A DNA stretch of 64,000 nucleotides from Semisulcospira habei (Eukaryota > Mollusca > Gastropoda > Semisulcospiridae), in the NCBI GenBank assembly GCA_036245525.1, contig BTPG01000007.1, positions 161,062,452 to 161,126,451 on the forward strand, written 5' to 3'. The position numbers were made by a program, and so were the translations under genes. Under the pieces are notes generated by a model. It did no database searches. It was not told the origin of the DNA and saw nothing but the letters and a program-made list of their open reading frames with translations. Shown here in pieces: positions 1-12,700 of the stretch (the stretch's first letter is position 1; each line of letters begins with the position of its first letter).

Positions 1-574
1 GACTATGTACCAGTTGCAGGACATGGCTTGACCATGATAATTCAAGGGTAGTGTCAGATTAGCTTGGTGCCTGAAGGCACCAAGCTAATCTGGCACTACC
101 CTTGAATTATCGTGGTCAAGCCATGTCCTGCTGTAGGGATCTGGGGCTAAAACAGTAAAAGGGTTAACCCATTTAGCACTGATGCACTACAGCCAGAGAC
201 AGATCAACCATGATAATTCAAGGGTAGTGCCAGATTAACTTGGCACCTCAGGTGCCAAGCTAATCTGTTACTACCCTTGAATTATCATGATCAATCCATC
301 TCCTGCAACTGGTTCGGTCATTAGGTGACACCTCCAAACTTTCACAAATGTCGTCATAAGGTTACCCTTTTACCCCCAAGGTCCCATTTCTCAAATTTTT
401 GAGGTGTTGCCTAACAACTATGTACCAGTTGCAGGGGATGGACCGACCATGATAATTTAAGGGTAGTGCCAGAATAGCTCGACGCCTGAAGGTGCCAAGC
501 TAATCTGGCACTACCATTGATTATCATGTTCAATCAATCTCCTGCTGTAGGAACTCAAGGCTAAATGGGTCAAA
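1..574. repeat. Three abutting TTAA-type MITEs (shell A) with core-1 palindromes
   Basis: Copies at about 1-167 (left end cut by the window), 164-363 and 361-574. Shell A begins CCC(A/T)TTTAGC and ends GGGCTAAA(T/A)GGG with TTAA at the borders. Inside each is a hairpin of 85-115 bp (17-130, about 209-295, about 446-535) whose arms read TTCAAGGGTAGTGCCAGATT and AGCTTGGCGCC. The first two copies share one TTAA at 164-167. Confidence 0.85.
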
Positions 575-628
575 TTGGTCAACACAGATATGCTAAATAC
601 AGACATACAGTGTGAGTTCCATGCTCAC

Positions 629-713
629 CTATTTTAGCAGCTTTAGCTTTGAAAGTCTTAGGTTTCTCCGGCTCACTCAATGCTCCGAGCGATATCAGCA
701 GTTTCTCAGCAGC
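629..713 (-). CDS. DHX37: DHX37 exon 16 (last exon in window)
   Basis: Encodes [19 protein letters not shown] then TFKAKAAKI; the human protein has AAEELLIALGAL at this point. Acceptor TTTCAG, donor GTGAGC, ends in phase 1, so at least one more exon lies left of the window. Confidence 0.92.
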
Positions 714-3700
714 CTGAAACAACGTACGGTGAGACAGTACTTGACTTACATGTCATTTTGAAAAAGGGCTCATGCAAATCTATGGGAAAATACAGGGTAA
801 GCTCATCTGCTGGTCAGTTTGACAAACACGACACTCAAACAATGGAATGAAAGTACTCACTCTACATACACTCCCATATATACTGAAAAGCCAAAAAACA
901 TGCAACATTTCTGGAATCATCGGAAAGACTAAAGTGTTTCCGATGATTCCAAAAATGTTGAATTTCTTTTGCTCGTCAGTACAGAACTAAGGTAGTGTCA
1001 GTTGAGCTTGGCGTCTGGGAAGGTGCCAGGCTCACCTGTCACTGCCTTAAACTATCATGGCTGGTCCATCTCCCACAGCGGGCACAGAGTTTTTAGACAC
1101 TTGTTGATGTCTCCAATACTTATAAAATCATTATTAGGTGCAAAAACACTTGACAGTCCTGAAGTTTCTAATACATGGATTTGTCGTCAAACGTGATATC
1201 ATTTATAACCCTTTGCATGTCGGTAGCGGCTTTAGTCGCGATGATTCCTGTGGGAATCATCGTGACTAAAACCGCTATGGACACGCAAAGGGTTAAGCCA
1301 TGGTTGAACATTAACCCCTATCAATCAGAATACACCAGTGCATGAAAGAAGTTTGACTAAAATAGTTCAAAGGTAGTGCCAGATTAGATTGGCGCCTTTA
1401 GGCGCCAAGCTAGTCTGGCACTACCCTTGAACTAAAGCCATTGGTCTATATCCTTATCTGTAAGTACTATAATGTAGCCTGCATATGGCAGAGTACACAT
1501 TTAATGCTTTTAGTCTCGGTATGATATAGGTTATCAGTGGTTTGAATCAACTTTTGAAGCACTGTACCTTGATTTGTTCTGTATCAGGTGGAGTTGGGAA
1601 AGGAAAGTTGGCAACTTTGTCAATACTCATATCCTGGTGACAAAAAAATGTATCGTCTTTTACCAAGAGGGGTCACATTATTACTCAAATTCTTTTCTGC
1701 TGCTACAATTAAATGACAAGTTCCCCCATTCAGTGTTGGAACAATATAAGCAACACCAACAGGCAAGAGGATTAGATCACCACGGACCTCAGCAATTTTG
1801 GGCGCTCATAAGAATCGGCACCACTTGCTGGCCTTGTTTGTATCCATAATGCCCATAGCACAAGAGGTTAACCTTTTTCATCTTGATACACCCATTGCTT
1901 GAAATAAATTAGACTACAATCGTTCAAGGGTGGTGCCAGAATAGCTTGGTGCCTAAGGCGGCAAGCTATTCTGGCACCACCCTTGAACTAAAATGGTTGA
2001 TCTATCTCCTAAGCCTTGATAGGACAATATGCAGATTTTTTTTTAAATAGGTCTCAGAATGTAATGAGTTAACTAGAAGCAAATTTCTACATTCTGGCAG
2101 TGAAAGAGTTAACGTTTAAAACATTAACCCCTTTAAACATCAAAACAGTTTTTCTTCTTCATTAATTCTTTAAAAAGCAGGCTCCTGAGGCCAACATCAG
2201 CCCATGCTGTTTTGCTCATCAGGTACAGTAACATATTCATGCCAGCCTGCACTAGCAATAAAATAGTAGTCAAATGTTTCTTAACTCATTCGTGGCCAGC
2301 CGCATCCGGATGCGCGGCTTATGCCACACATCCGGATGCGGCTGGCCGCGAATGAGTTAACCCTTATGGCACCAACGGACTACAGCAGGAGATGGACTGA
2401 CCATGATAATTCAAGGGTAGTGCCAGATTAGCTTGGCGCCTCATGGCGCCAAGCTAATCTGGTACTACCCTTGAATTATAATGATCAAGCCGTCTCCTGC
2501 AACTGTTACTTTACAGTTAGGTGACACCTCCCAAATTTGGAAAATGCAGCTTTGGCGTTAAATGGGTTAAAGACTAAAAGCAAATGAGGATGACCGTATC
2601 TTGTCCTCACCTTCATCTGTAGTACAAGGTCATCTACAGGTCGTCTGGTGATCTCAGGGGGAGAGAACTGAGGGAAGTTGTCGTTGAACATGGCCGATGA
2701 ATACAATCTGCAACCAAAGAATGTTTGAATGAACCCGTTTCAAATCCTGCTGCATTACAACTTACCATCTTTGCCACATCATGCAAACAATATATTATAT
2801 TGAGCAACATTCTGCTTGATATAGTGCCGATAACAGGCAGATGTGGTTACGAGAACCGAATCAAAATGCCAGAGTCGCAAGACGAGGACATTTGATTTGG
2901 GTCAAGTAATCACATCTGCTGTTTATTGGCAGTATATCAAGCAAAATGTTGCTCAATATAATGTATGTACCCAGTCCAAAACAAAACTTTACCAGGGTCC
3001 TTCTGATTACCACCATTGGTGCTGAAGTGGTCATTTTTGCTGTATTTGGACATAAAACTTCCCAGCTTGTGACTACTAACTGAAATGTACTCGGCGCAAA
3101 TCCGCCCTCGCGTACATCTATTCAGTGCAAATGTGTTCCTCCGATTTCATTTATTTATAGAACTAAATAAACTCAGTGTGAATCTTCATGGCATGATTCC
3201 ACCCAGCATAAATCGACAAAAGCGTGAATTTACTCAAAGAAAGATATCTCAGTGGAATAGCGACAGCACACATTTACACTAGCCCAGGTTCATTCAAGCT
3301 GTGTAGATTTTCACTGGATATTTTCACTTTCTTTTTTTGATTTACCCTGAAACATTTGGTGGCTTGGACGATCACAGGTCATCCATTTGTTGACCAAGTA
3401 GCGCCATCGCGGTTGTGCTGAACTTGGGTCTTCTTTCTGTTGACTTTGTAGCACCGACATAGTGGCTTTGATCTTAGGTCCTCCTTTTGCTGACAATTTA
3501 GCACCATCATGGTGGCCTTGATCTTAGGTCTTCCCTTTGCTGACCATGTAGCACCATCGTGGTGGCGCATCAGCATCATCAAAATGCGTTTAACTTGTGA
3601 TTGTGAATGGTTTTGTTGTATGCTTGTGCGTTGATTAAATTTTATTAAAGGTAGTGAGATTTTGCGCATATACATTTTTTTGTAACACGCTTAGAGCCCA

Positions 3701-6700
3701 CTGCTCCTGGGGAGTCAGGGCGATATAAATGCTCTTTATTATTATTATTATTAACATAGCAAATCTTACCCTTTCAGCGCCACTGAAGTGGCACTGTGTG
3801 TACTAAACGTGCTAGAAACATCACGTCACCACAAAACTCTAACGTCACAATCTAAGGCCCGCATAGTCTGGAGTTCACGCCAGACTTTTCTGAAATGTTG
3901 CAAAGGAAGTGACATGACGTAATGTTTACGTACACATAGGCTGAAGGGAACTTTACCGTCCAACACCAAATGGATGCTTCAAACATACAGAACCCAGCAA
4001 ATCTGACACTGCTAAAATATGTTTCATCGGGCAAATTCCCTCTCACACGCCTCCGATGTTGGAGAAAACAGGCAGATAAGCTGCCATAGGTGCAACCACA
4101 GACATTAATAAATATATATTTATATAGATATGTCTATTTATGAACCTGGGTGTGATACTTCTGAAGTGTGTTTGTCTCTGTCCAAATGGTGACCTGTTGT
4201 GTGTGCCCCGTATTGTCCTGTCGACTGACTCAGCGCGGAGATTTCGTTTGACTGTGTAGACATCAGTGCTTTCTATAATCGTGCGTGTTGTTGAGTAAAG
4301 TCTACTTGTATAGAACACGAATAATGACAGAAAATGCCAGCAGGTTTGTTTATTTAGTCCTTATCTAAAGTTGTCACCATCACTAGTTAGTTAGTTATTT
4401 GGGTTTAACGCCGAGCAGGCGACTAAGGCCATCTCACGGTGGGATGGGTAAAAATCTGGTCAGCCAGACTAAAAGCAAGGTCTTAAGACAAGATGTAAAT
4501 ATAGATTAAAAATCTCAGGCTAAAATGTCGCACAAGTCTTTAAAAGAAACGTATACAGACTCTCAAAAAGAGCAAATAACAAAATTCACATAGTCTATGA
4601 ATGCTCAGATCTTGTTAAAAATATTGCATTCTCTCAAAAAATTGAAGATTTTGTCCGGGGGAACATCCCGGAACAAAACCTTCAAGGAATCTGCTGTGAA
4701 GTGTTTATATCTCGTGTCAATTAGATCAGCACAATACAGCAAAAAGTGTCGAACAGAAAACTGCTCATCACAGGCAAAACACCTTGGACGTTCATCCTGT
4801 TTAAGTAAGTAAGAGTGCGTAACATACGTGTGCCCGATGTGGAGCCGAGCAAGGACAGTCTCCTCACGGCGGCTGCCGCAACGGAAAGGTAGACTGTCGG
4901 ACACCTTAGGAAGAGCTTCATGAAGCTTGTTCCCTTCCTCTTTGTCCCACTCGGACTGCCACTCGCGGGCTATGTACGCACTAATCACAGGTTTAAAATC
5001 ACTATAAACAGTCTGTGTGTCAGGGACAGGGTCACTGCGGGCACTGTTGGCAGCAGAATCTGCGATTCTGTTGCCTTCGATGCCCACATGGCCCGGGACC
5101 CAAATAAAAATGATGTCATAATATTCCTTCATCAAATCCGCGTAGAGCTCTCTAATCTGCACCAGCAGTGGATGGTCTGTTCCCGCGCCCTGAAGGACCT
5201 GCAGGGCAGAAAGAGAGTCGGACAGAATCAGGAAGTTTCTTTCCCGAGACTGATAGGCTTGCCTGAGTGCCAGCAGAATTGCCTGCAGTTCTGCACTAAA
5301 TACAGAGGAATGGTCAGGTAGGCGGAGCTTAAATGGGCGTCTAGGATGGCGAGAGGACACTGCAGCCGCAACCACTCTCCCATCCTCAGACTTGGACCCA
5401 TCCGTATAATGACGGCAATAGCCAGGAAAACTTGAAAGGAGTTCATTGAGGCTCTGTTGGTATATGGCTGGTGGAGTACAATACTTCTTGTGGGCGGTCA
5501 AGTCCAGCAAGATGTCAGGAACTGGTAGTCGCCAGGGTGGAGTGACGTGTTGCAGAGATTCCGAAACTTTGTCCAGGTCCACTCCGGCCGCCTGCAGATG
5601 AGGTCGGACACGGAAGGAAAGTGGACGGACAGCTCCCAGATGGGCATCGTAAATCTCTGCAAACAACGGGTTAAAAACACAATCATAGGCAGGATTGTCT
5701 GGATGGGCCTTCAGCTTCAGAACGTAGCTGAGCATGAGGCGGATGCGGCGGAGCCTGAGAGAAGGCTCCCCTGCCTCGGCATACAGACGTCCTCAGAAAG
5801 AAAAAAATCCGACCACATCACTCCCCTGCTCAAGCTCCTTCACTGGCTCCCCATCCCCCAACGCATCCAATACAAGATTCTGTCTCTCTGCTACAAATCC
5901 CTGAACAACTACGCTCCTGCGTATCTCTCCAACTTACTTCACCCCTACACTCCTCCCCGCTCCCTCCGCTCCGCCTCTGACCCTCTCCGCCTCCTCATCC
6001 CCCGCACGAAACTCAGCACTTTCGGCCCCCGCTCTTTCTCAGTATACGGTCCAACCACCTGGAACACTCTCCCACTCTCTCTCCGTCAGAAACACTCGCT
6101 CTCCTCCTTCCAGTCTGCCCTCAAAACTCATCTCTTTCAACAGTTCTAGCACTATATCACCACACTCCCCAGCCCAAGCTGACCGTCCTAATGTATCTTC
6201 ACTATTTGTGTTACGTGAGTCATTGTCTAAAGCGTGCGCATGCGTGTGCGAGTTGTGAGTGCGCGCTTAGAGTTATAATTATTATAAGATAAGCGCATTA
6301 TAAATACCGTAATTATTATTATTATTATTTACTAGGAACTGGAGATGTCCTGAAGGCCCCTAGACATATGCGCAAACCTTGATGGTGAATCGTGTTCAGA
6401 CGCTGTAGAACAGACTTGGAAGCTGAGCCATATACCACAGAGCCGTAATCCAGTTTGGACCGAACAAGGGCCCGGTACAGTCGAAGTAAGACAATGCGGT
6501 CTGCACCCCAGTCAGTACGACCAACAACACGAAGAATGTCGAGGGCCTTCTGACAAGAGGTTCTAAGGTAGTTAACATGGTTGTAGAAGGTCAATCTTTT
6601 GTCAAAGATGACCCCCAAAAACTTTGCCTCTTCAGCCACCTTAATTAGCACTCAAGCAATGCTCAGGCTAGGTTTTGGAAAAAATTTTGTCTGGTTAGTA

Positions 6701-9700
6701 AAATGCACACAGACTGTCTTGGAGGGCGAGAACCTGAATCTGTTGAGAGACACCCACCCCTGGATGTGATCAACGCACAGCTGCAAGCGCCTCTCAAGGG
6801 ATGCAAGTCCTCGACCTCGTGCACACAAAGCAAAGTCGTCCACAAACAAAGAGCATTCAAAATCATCCTTGACGGCCTTTACAATGTTATTTATTTTAAT
6901 GCTAAATAAAACAGGAGATAGAATGCTGCCCTGCGGGACACCCATCTCCTGTTCAAAGGAGTCGGAGAGGGTGGAGCCCACACGGACATGAAACGACCTG
7001 TTAGACAAAAAATTGTGAATAAAAACAGGCAGGTGCCCTTTAAAACCCATGTCCGACAAATCCGACATTATACCATACTTCCAGGTAGTGTCATATGCCT
7101 TTTCAAGATCAAAGAAAATTGCATAGACATGCTGCTTGTTGACAAAAGCACCATCACTAGTGGACATCTGTGTCATCAATCTCAATAGCTTGGAAATTCA
7201 ATTCGTGTGTTTGCTGCTGCCTATTCTCCGTTATATATATGTGTGTATGGGAAAGAAATTTAGAGCGTATATACCCACTAAGAAGTATTTTATTACTAGT
7301 GAGCATAAGGAGATTGCTAATGTGACAGTATGCACATATTTAGCGTTTTTGGATTGCGGACAGAGGCAAGCATCACGATTGAATCTTTCTGGTCTGCAAG
7401 GGATTATGGGAAGGAAATTATATCGAGCAAGTTCATGAATATTAATTTGCTTGTTATACAATATATCATTACATGTGTCAAAGAAGGGGGAATTTTATGG
7501 AGTGGGTACATCCAAACATAACAGGTTTTGCATTTGTAATAGATGATTTCAAACAAGTGGATTAAAAACCTGGATAAATGTGACACCGCTCTTAACCCTG
7601 AGGCTGATTTTCTAAAATTTGCTTATTGTCCTATGAAGGCTACAGTACAGATAAGGCAACAGACCAACCATTTTAGTTCAAGGGTAGTGCCAGAATAGGT
7701 GCCAAGCTATTCTGGCGCCACCCTTGAACTATGATAGTCAAACTATTTTCAAGCATTAGTGTATCACAATGAAAAGGGTTAATCCACTTATTGATGTCGA
7801 AACACATGTAATTTTAACCTAATTCGGATTTCAATAGTCTATCGATGTAAAACCCCTCTATCAACAAAGTCAAAAGACAGTTTGTCCATTATATGAAAAA
7901 TTAATTTTTCTTTAAAATGTATTTTTTGGAAAAAATACTTACCGATGACATTACTAATTGGAACCTTCGCTTAACTAATTAATTTTAGCCCCAAAAAAAA
8001 AACTACTGTGTGTCCCTCATACTAGGGGAGGCAATCACTGGGGAGCTGTTACGATTGTGGTTGTGTTGTTCTGTGAGAGCATGCATGTGTTAATCGTAGG
8101 AAACGATCCGATAATTGAGCTATCATGGTTACGTATCATGTACCTTTTCAGTGAGATTTTCTATTGTTTGTGCAGATAGCAGAATTGGTTTTGTTATGAT
8201 ACGCTAAGTTTATTCCGGAAGCTTCTAGTAAAGTCGCACGGAGGATAGCAGTAGTAGAGCTGCTCTATTTTTAGCCATAGTTGTTCTCTGTGCACGTGAA
8301 TTTAGCAGCCGTTTTTTGCGTGTTATGAAAGGTCGTGAACAGTCTGCCATACTTTTGTGTCACGTCATTACACACTAGGATTTGGGGCTGAAATGAGCAG
8401 TCAAATTTTTGTAGACTATTTAAGTTATTCTAGAAAGTTCATTTTTTATTAATATTTATGAGTTTTAGTTACGTGTTCCATTCTGATTGGGTGCGTAGTG
8501 TAAATTCATTAGATTTTTCTGGAAAGTCGTTTTACTATAAAAGTTGGTGCTAGGAAGCACGTGTGTACATTGTCATGCATTGTCAGTTGTAGGAACACAC
8601 AGCTTATCATAGGTACGTGGCCCGTATAGGGTGTACATTGTGAGAGACGCAGCGTAACGGTGGTGTATGTGGAACTTTGTGTTGCCAGTGTTGACATTTT
8701 CAGAGGAGACATTGTATGTGTTGGTGCATTTGGGAATGCATTGTGTGGAGATCGCATCACTGAATTAAAATATTGTTGGAACTGTTACTCCAGTATTGTC
8801 TACATCCTTAAGCCACGTGTAACGAGTTGCAGCTGAGTGAAGTTTATTTAAAAGAACCTTATATGCGTGCTTCTGGTGTGTTTATCATACTACGAATACG
8901 ACTCCACCACGTAACATATTGGCACCTCCGACGGGACTTCTTCAGTTGGCTCAGTGGAAAGGGTAGCAGGAGAAAACAGCCAGCAGTGAAACGCAGAGAT
9001 GGCGACATCGGAAATGGAGACATTCCTAAAAATTGGAAAGGAATGTGGACTCGAAGGACCTCAACTCCTCGAGTTCGTAAAGGAGAGAGAGGAGAAAGAA
9101 AAAAAGAAATGAGAGAGAGAAGAAAAGGAGAGACTGAATAGAGAGGAGAAAGAAGAAAAGAGACGAGAGAGAGAAGAAAAGGAGAGATTGGAGAGAGAAG
9201 AAAGAGCTGAAGAACGTGAAATCAGGAAACTCGAAATCCAAGCAGAAGAAGCAGAGAAACAGCGAAGAGAGGCAGAGAAACAGCGAGAAGAGGCAGAGAA
9301 ACAGCGAGAAGAGGCGGAGAGGCAGTGACAACATGAAATTCATTTAAAGCAGGTGGAGATAGAAGCACAGAGCCAGAGGGCTACTGAAGCAACAGACTTA
9401 GCCAGCAGAGAGCAAACAGCCCGTGCGCCAAAACTTCCACCTTTCGTTGAAAATTCAGATAAGATGGACGCTTATCTGGAGCGATTCGAGCACTTAGCAG
9501 GCAGCAACAACTGGAGACAAGAGACTTGGGCCATCAAACTGAGCGCACTTCTAACTGGCAAAGCGCTTGAATTTTACACCCGCTTGCCAAGAGAAGAAGC
9601 CGAAGATTATACGCAGTTGAAAGCCGCCCTGCTGAGACAGTACGACTTCACTGAAGAGGGTTACAGGCGACGATTTCGGAACTGCAAGCCTGAAGAAGGA

Positions 9701-12700
9701 GAAACACCCGGCCTATTCATTGAGAGAATAAGGAGCTACATGGAGAAAAGGATAGAGCTGGCTGGTTTAAACAAAGATTACCAGAACCTGTGTGACCTCA
9801 TCATCAAAGAACAAGTCCTCAACGCATGTTTTAAGGACCTGGCCGCCCACCTCAGGGAGCAAAAAGACCAGTCCCTAAAGACCCTGGCCGACTTCGCTCA
9901 AAGATGCCTTGATGCCCACAACATGAAGTTCGGGCCCAGTAAGCCGCAGCGTGTGTCTGCACCAGCAGAGGAAATTAACAATGTCAGAGACACCCTGAAA
10001 TACAAGCCGATGAAGAACCTGACATGTTTTCTCTGTGGAAGGAAAGGTCACAAGGCGATACAGTGTCCTTCTAAAGATGTTCCCCGAGGCGGCAACATCA
10101 GAAGATCCAACCAAGATCGCGGGATAGCAGGCAGAAGCAGTACCACGTCTCAACACAGAGCCGCCGCTGATTTAGCCAATGATGTGACGTCATCCAGTGA
10201 CTTTGAGTCTGGAGAAAGGCGAGTGACACCGGAGCTCATTGAATCTTTCCCAAAAAATGGACGCATCCCAGTAGGAGATGGGGCTACATTTTTACCAGTC
10301 TCAAACATTGCGCTGCCTGAGAGAGAAGTGCTGAACATGCCGGTGGTGTCAGGATTCGTCGGAAATACACCAGTGAGAGTGCTGAGAGACACCGGTTGTA
10401 GTTGCATCATCGTGAGAGAGGACCTAGTAGCTGAAGACCAGAAGCTACAAGAGTGGACAAGTCTCATCTTGGCTGATGGAACTGTGAGGATCATCCCCCT
10501 TGCCAAGGTCAGTGTCAACACTCCGTACCTGAGAGGAGAGGTGAAGGCGTTGTGCATGAAGACACCAGTCTACGATCTTATCATCGGAAACATTGATGGT
10601 GCCAGAAACGCAGAAGATCAGATCCAGAGTGGAGACCCGAAACATGTGCTGTTAACACAAGAAGTCAAGCAAAGAAGAGTCACCAGACCATTGCTCTAAA
10701 AGTGGCGGACAACACGGAAGCAGCTGTGGTGAATAGGGAAAGGCTGGTGGAGCTACAGAAAGCCGACCCCACCCTTGACAAGTTCCGAGGTCCTACCGAG
10801 CCTGCAATGCGAAAGGGAAAAGAGATAACCTTCGAGACCAGGAAAAATATCCTGTACCGGATATTCAACAGCCTCGCGCTGGGACCATATGGCGTTGAGG
10901 CGCGTCCCCTGGGTGGTGGATAGGGGGTCCCTCGTGAGAGGGGTGCACTGAATGAAATAAGGTGCCGTGAACCAACATGGTCTAAGGGAAGGTGACCCCG
11001 ACAGAAAACCCCTGGTCCTCCTAGTAAGGGGGTTGGGCGTGGGGGTAGCTTCCCCACCCTGCAAAAAAGGAAATAGCTACAAAAACGCCGACGAAAAGAC
11101 TAACAGTAATTCCTTTCCTGGAGGAGGAAGGTTCTTCTACCAGAAGACTTAACTCCTGGCGTCGAGACCTCCAAGCAGACATCAAGAGACTGTGAACCAC
11201 CTGGAGTAGAATCGAAGGAGAAGCACAGGACAGGAGTCGCTGGAGGTCTCTCGTCGACGGCCTATACCCGGGTAGGGGTGACAGGCGAAAGTAAGTAAGT
11301 AAGGATATTCAACAGCAATGGAGATAAACCTGTACGTCAAGTTCATGAACTTTTGAGGATGCAGGTGATGAAATTGGCCCATGATTCCATATTGGGAGGA
11401 CACTTGGGAATCAACAAGACCCTCAATAGGATCCGAGCCGTCTTCTACTGGCCTGATATGGGAGGCGACGTCACCCGATTTTGCAGGTCGTGCGACATAT
11501 GCCAGAAAACAATCTCCAAAGGAAAGGTGCCCAAGGTTCCTCTAGAGAAAATGAATTTTTCAATTAAAATGAATTTTTTTGAAAAATACTTACCGATGGT
11601 ATTACACTTAGGAAATGGCTCTTAGCTAGCCTAATTTTAGCCAAGTTTTGGTTGTGTCCGTATAAGGGGGTGTTGGCAGGAGTGGGGCGCCATAGACCAT
11701 GCCAAACCCGAATAGCCTCCCCTTACTCACATCCGGTACAAGATTACCCAGCATACCCCAGTTTAGTTCTTAGCGAACTGCGGCAAGCGGGGCCGGAGGG
11801 AGGGACCTTCGAGTAATACCATCGGTAAGTATTTTTCAAAAAAAATTCATTTTAATTGAAAAATTCATTTGTTTTCTCAAAACACATTACCGATGGTATT
11901 ACACTTAGGAAGAATCCCAAAGAGGTGGGTGCCGCTATAGCGCCCCTACTGCCAACATCATTGCCCACAAACTCGCCCCCCTGCAGCACACTCCCGATAA
12001 TTTTAGCTAAGATACCTGCGGCGCCTAGGGCGCCGGGAGGGAGTGTTGCGCTGCTGCGGTGTCTCCCACCAGCGAGAGGTTCTGTCGCTGGGAAGAGAGG
12101 TCCCTCAGGTAGAAGCGGGCGAAAGTGGACTCCGCTCGCCAACTCATAGCCGCCACAAGTCTTTGACTGCACCGGTGCTGTCGCATCGGGACTTGCGGCC
12201 ATGGCTCTGACCTCGTGCGCCTCGATGTGCAACATGTGTCATCAACAGATCAACGTCCTGGAAGGCCGGGCGGATAACTCCCCGGAACCAGGAGGAGCAG
12301 GTCTGGGCTGAGAAATCACGTCTACCTGTGGACAGAGGGAGAAAACAGGTGTGTGCGTCCCCTGCGCCAGCTTGGTCCGGCGCAGGTACACACGTAAGGC
12401 TCTCACCGGTTCCTATGGTCTGGTCTACTGAGTGGAATCTGACACTCGTACGGCGGACAGTCATCGACTGTAGGACAGCCAAGGCGACCACGATTTGGCC
12501 CTGAAGGCTGGTACCGTTAGTAGTTGCACGGCGCCTTCCGTCCGTAACTGCCAGCAATCTGTGTGTGTGTGACAACAGCGCGTACGTATACTGACCCTGG
12601 AAGAGGTTAGGCTGTCACCGGGTTCTGAAGTCTGTTCTCCCGGGTGGCGTCCAACACGCGCAGGGCGAAACAACTGTCGCCGTCACGTAGGCCGCGTCTC

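Larger units (their letters stand above)
4385..7190 (-). mobile_element. I/Nimb-like LINE, 5' truncated, interrupted by an L2-like LINE
   Basis: Minus-strand non-LTR retrotransposon. Its reverse transcriptase half lies at about 6330-7190 and its RNase H half at about 4605-5790; the two halves are separated by a plus-strand L2-like insertion. The 3' end shows a short (TTAG)n-type tail at about 4385-4395 and a 3' UTR with GGGTTTAACGCCGAG at 4410. The 5' part (ORF1, endonuclease) is missing. A ribonuclease H domain downstream of the RT places it in the I group of LINEs; the clade name is an inference. Confidence 0.82.

Noticed and set aside
1..574. Rho-independent terminator-like hairpins
   Set aside because: The hairpins are far too long, lack a T tract role and recur as TTAA-bounded elements in introns of a eukaryotic gene.
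9026..9343. Minus-strand leucine/serine/phenylalanine-rich ORF
   Set aside because: Complement of the purine-rich coiled-coil coding tract of the Gypsy gag.
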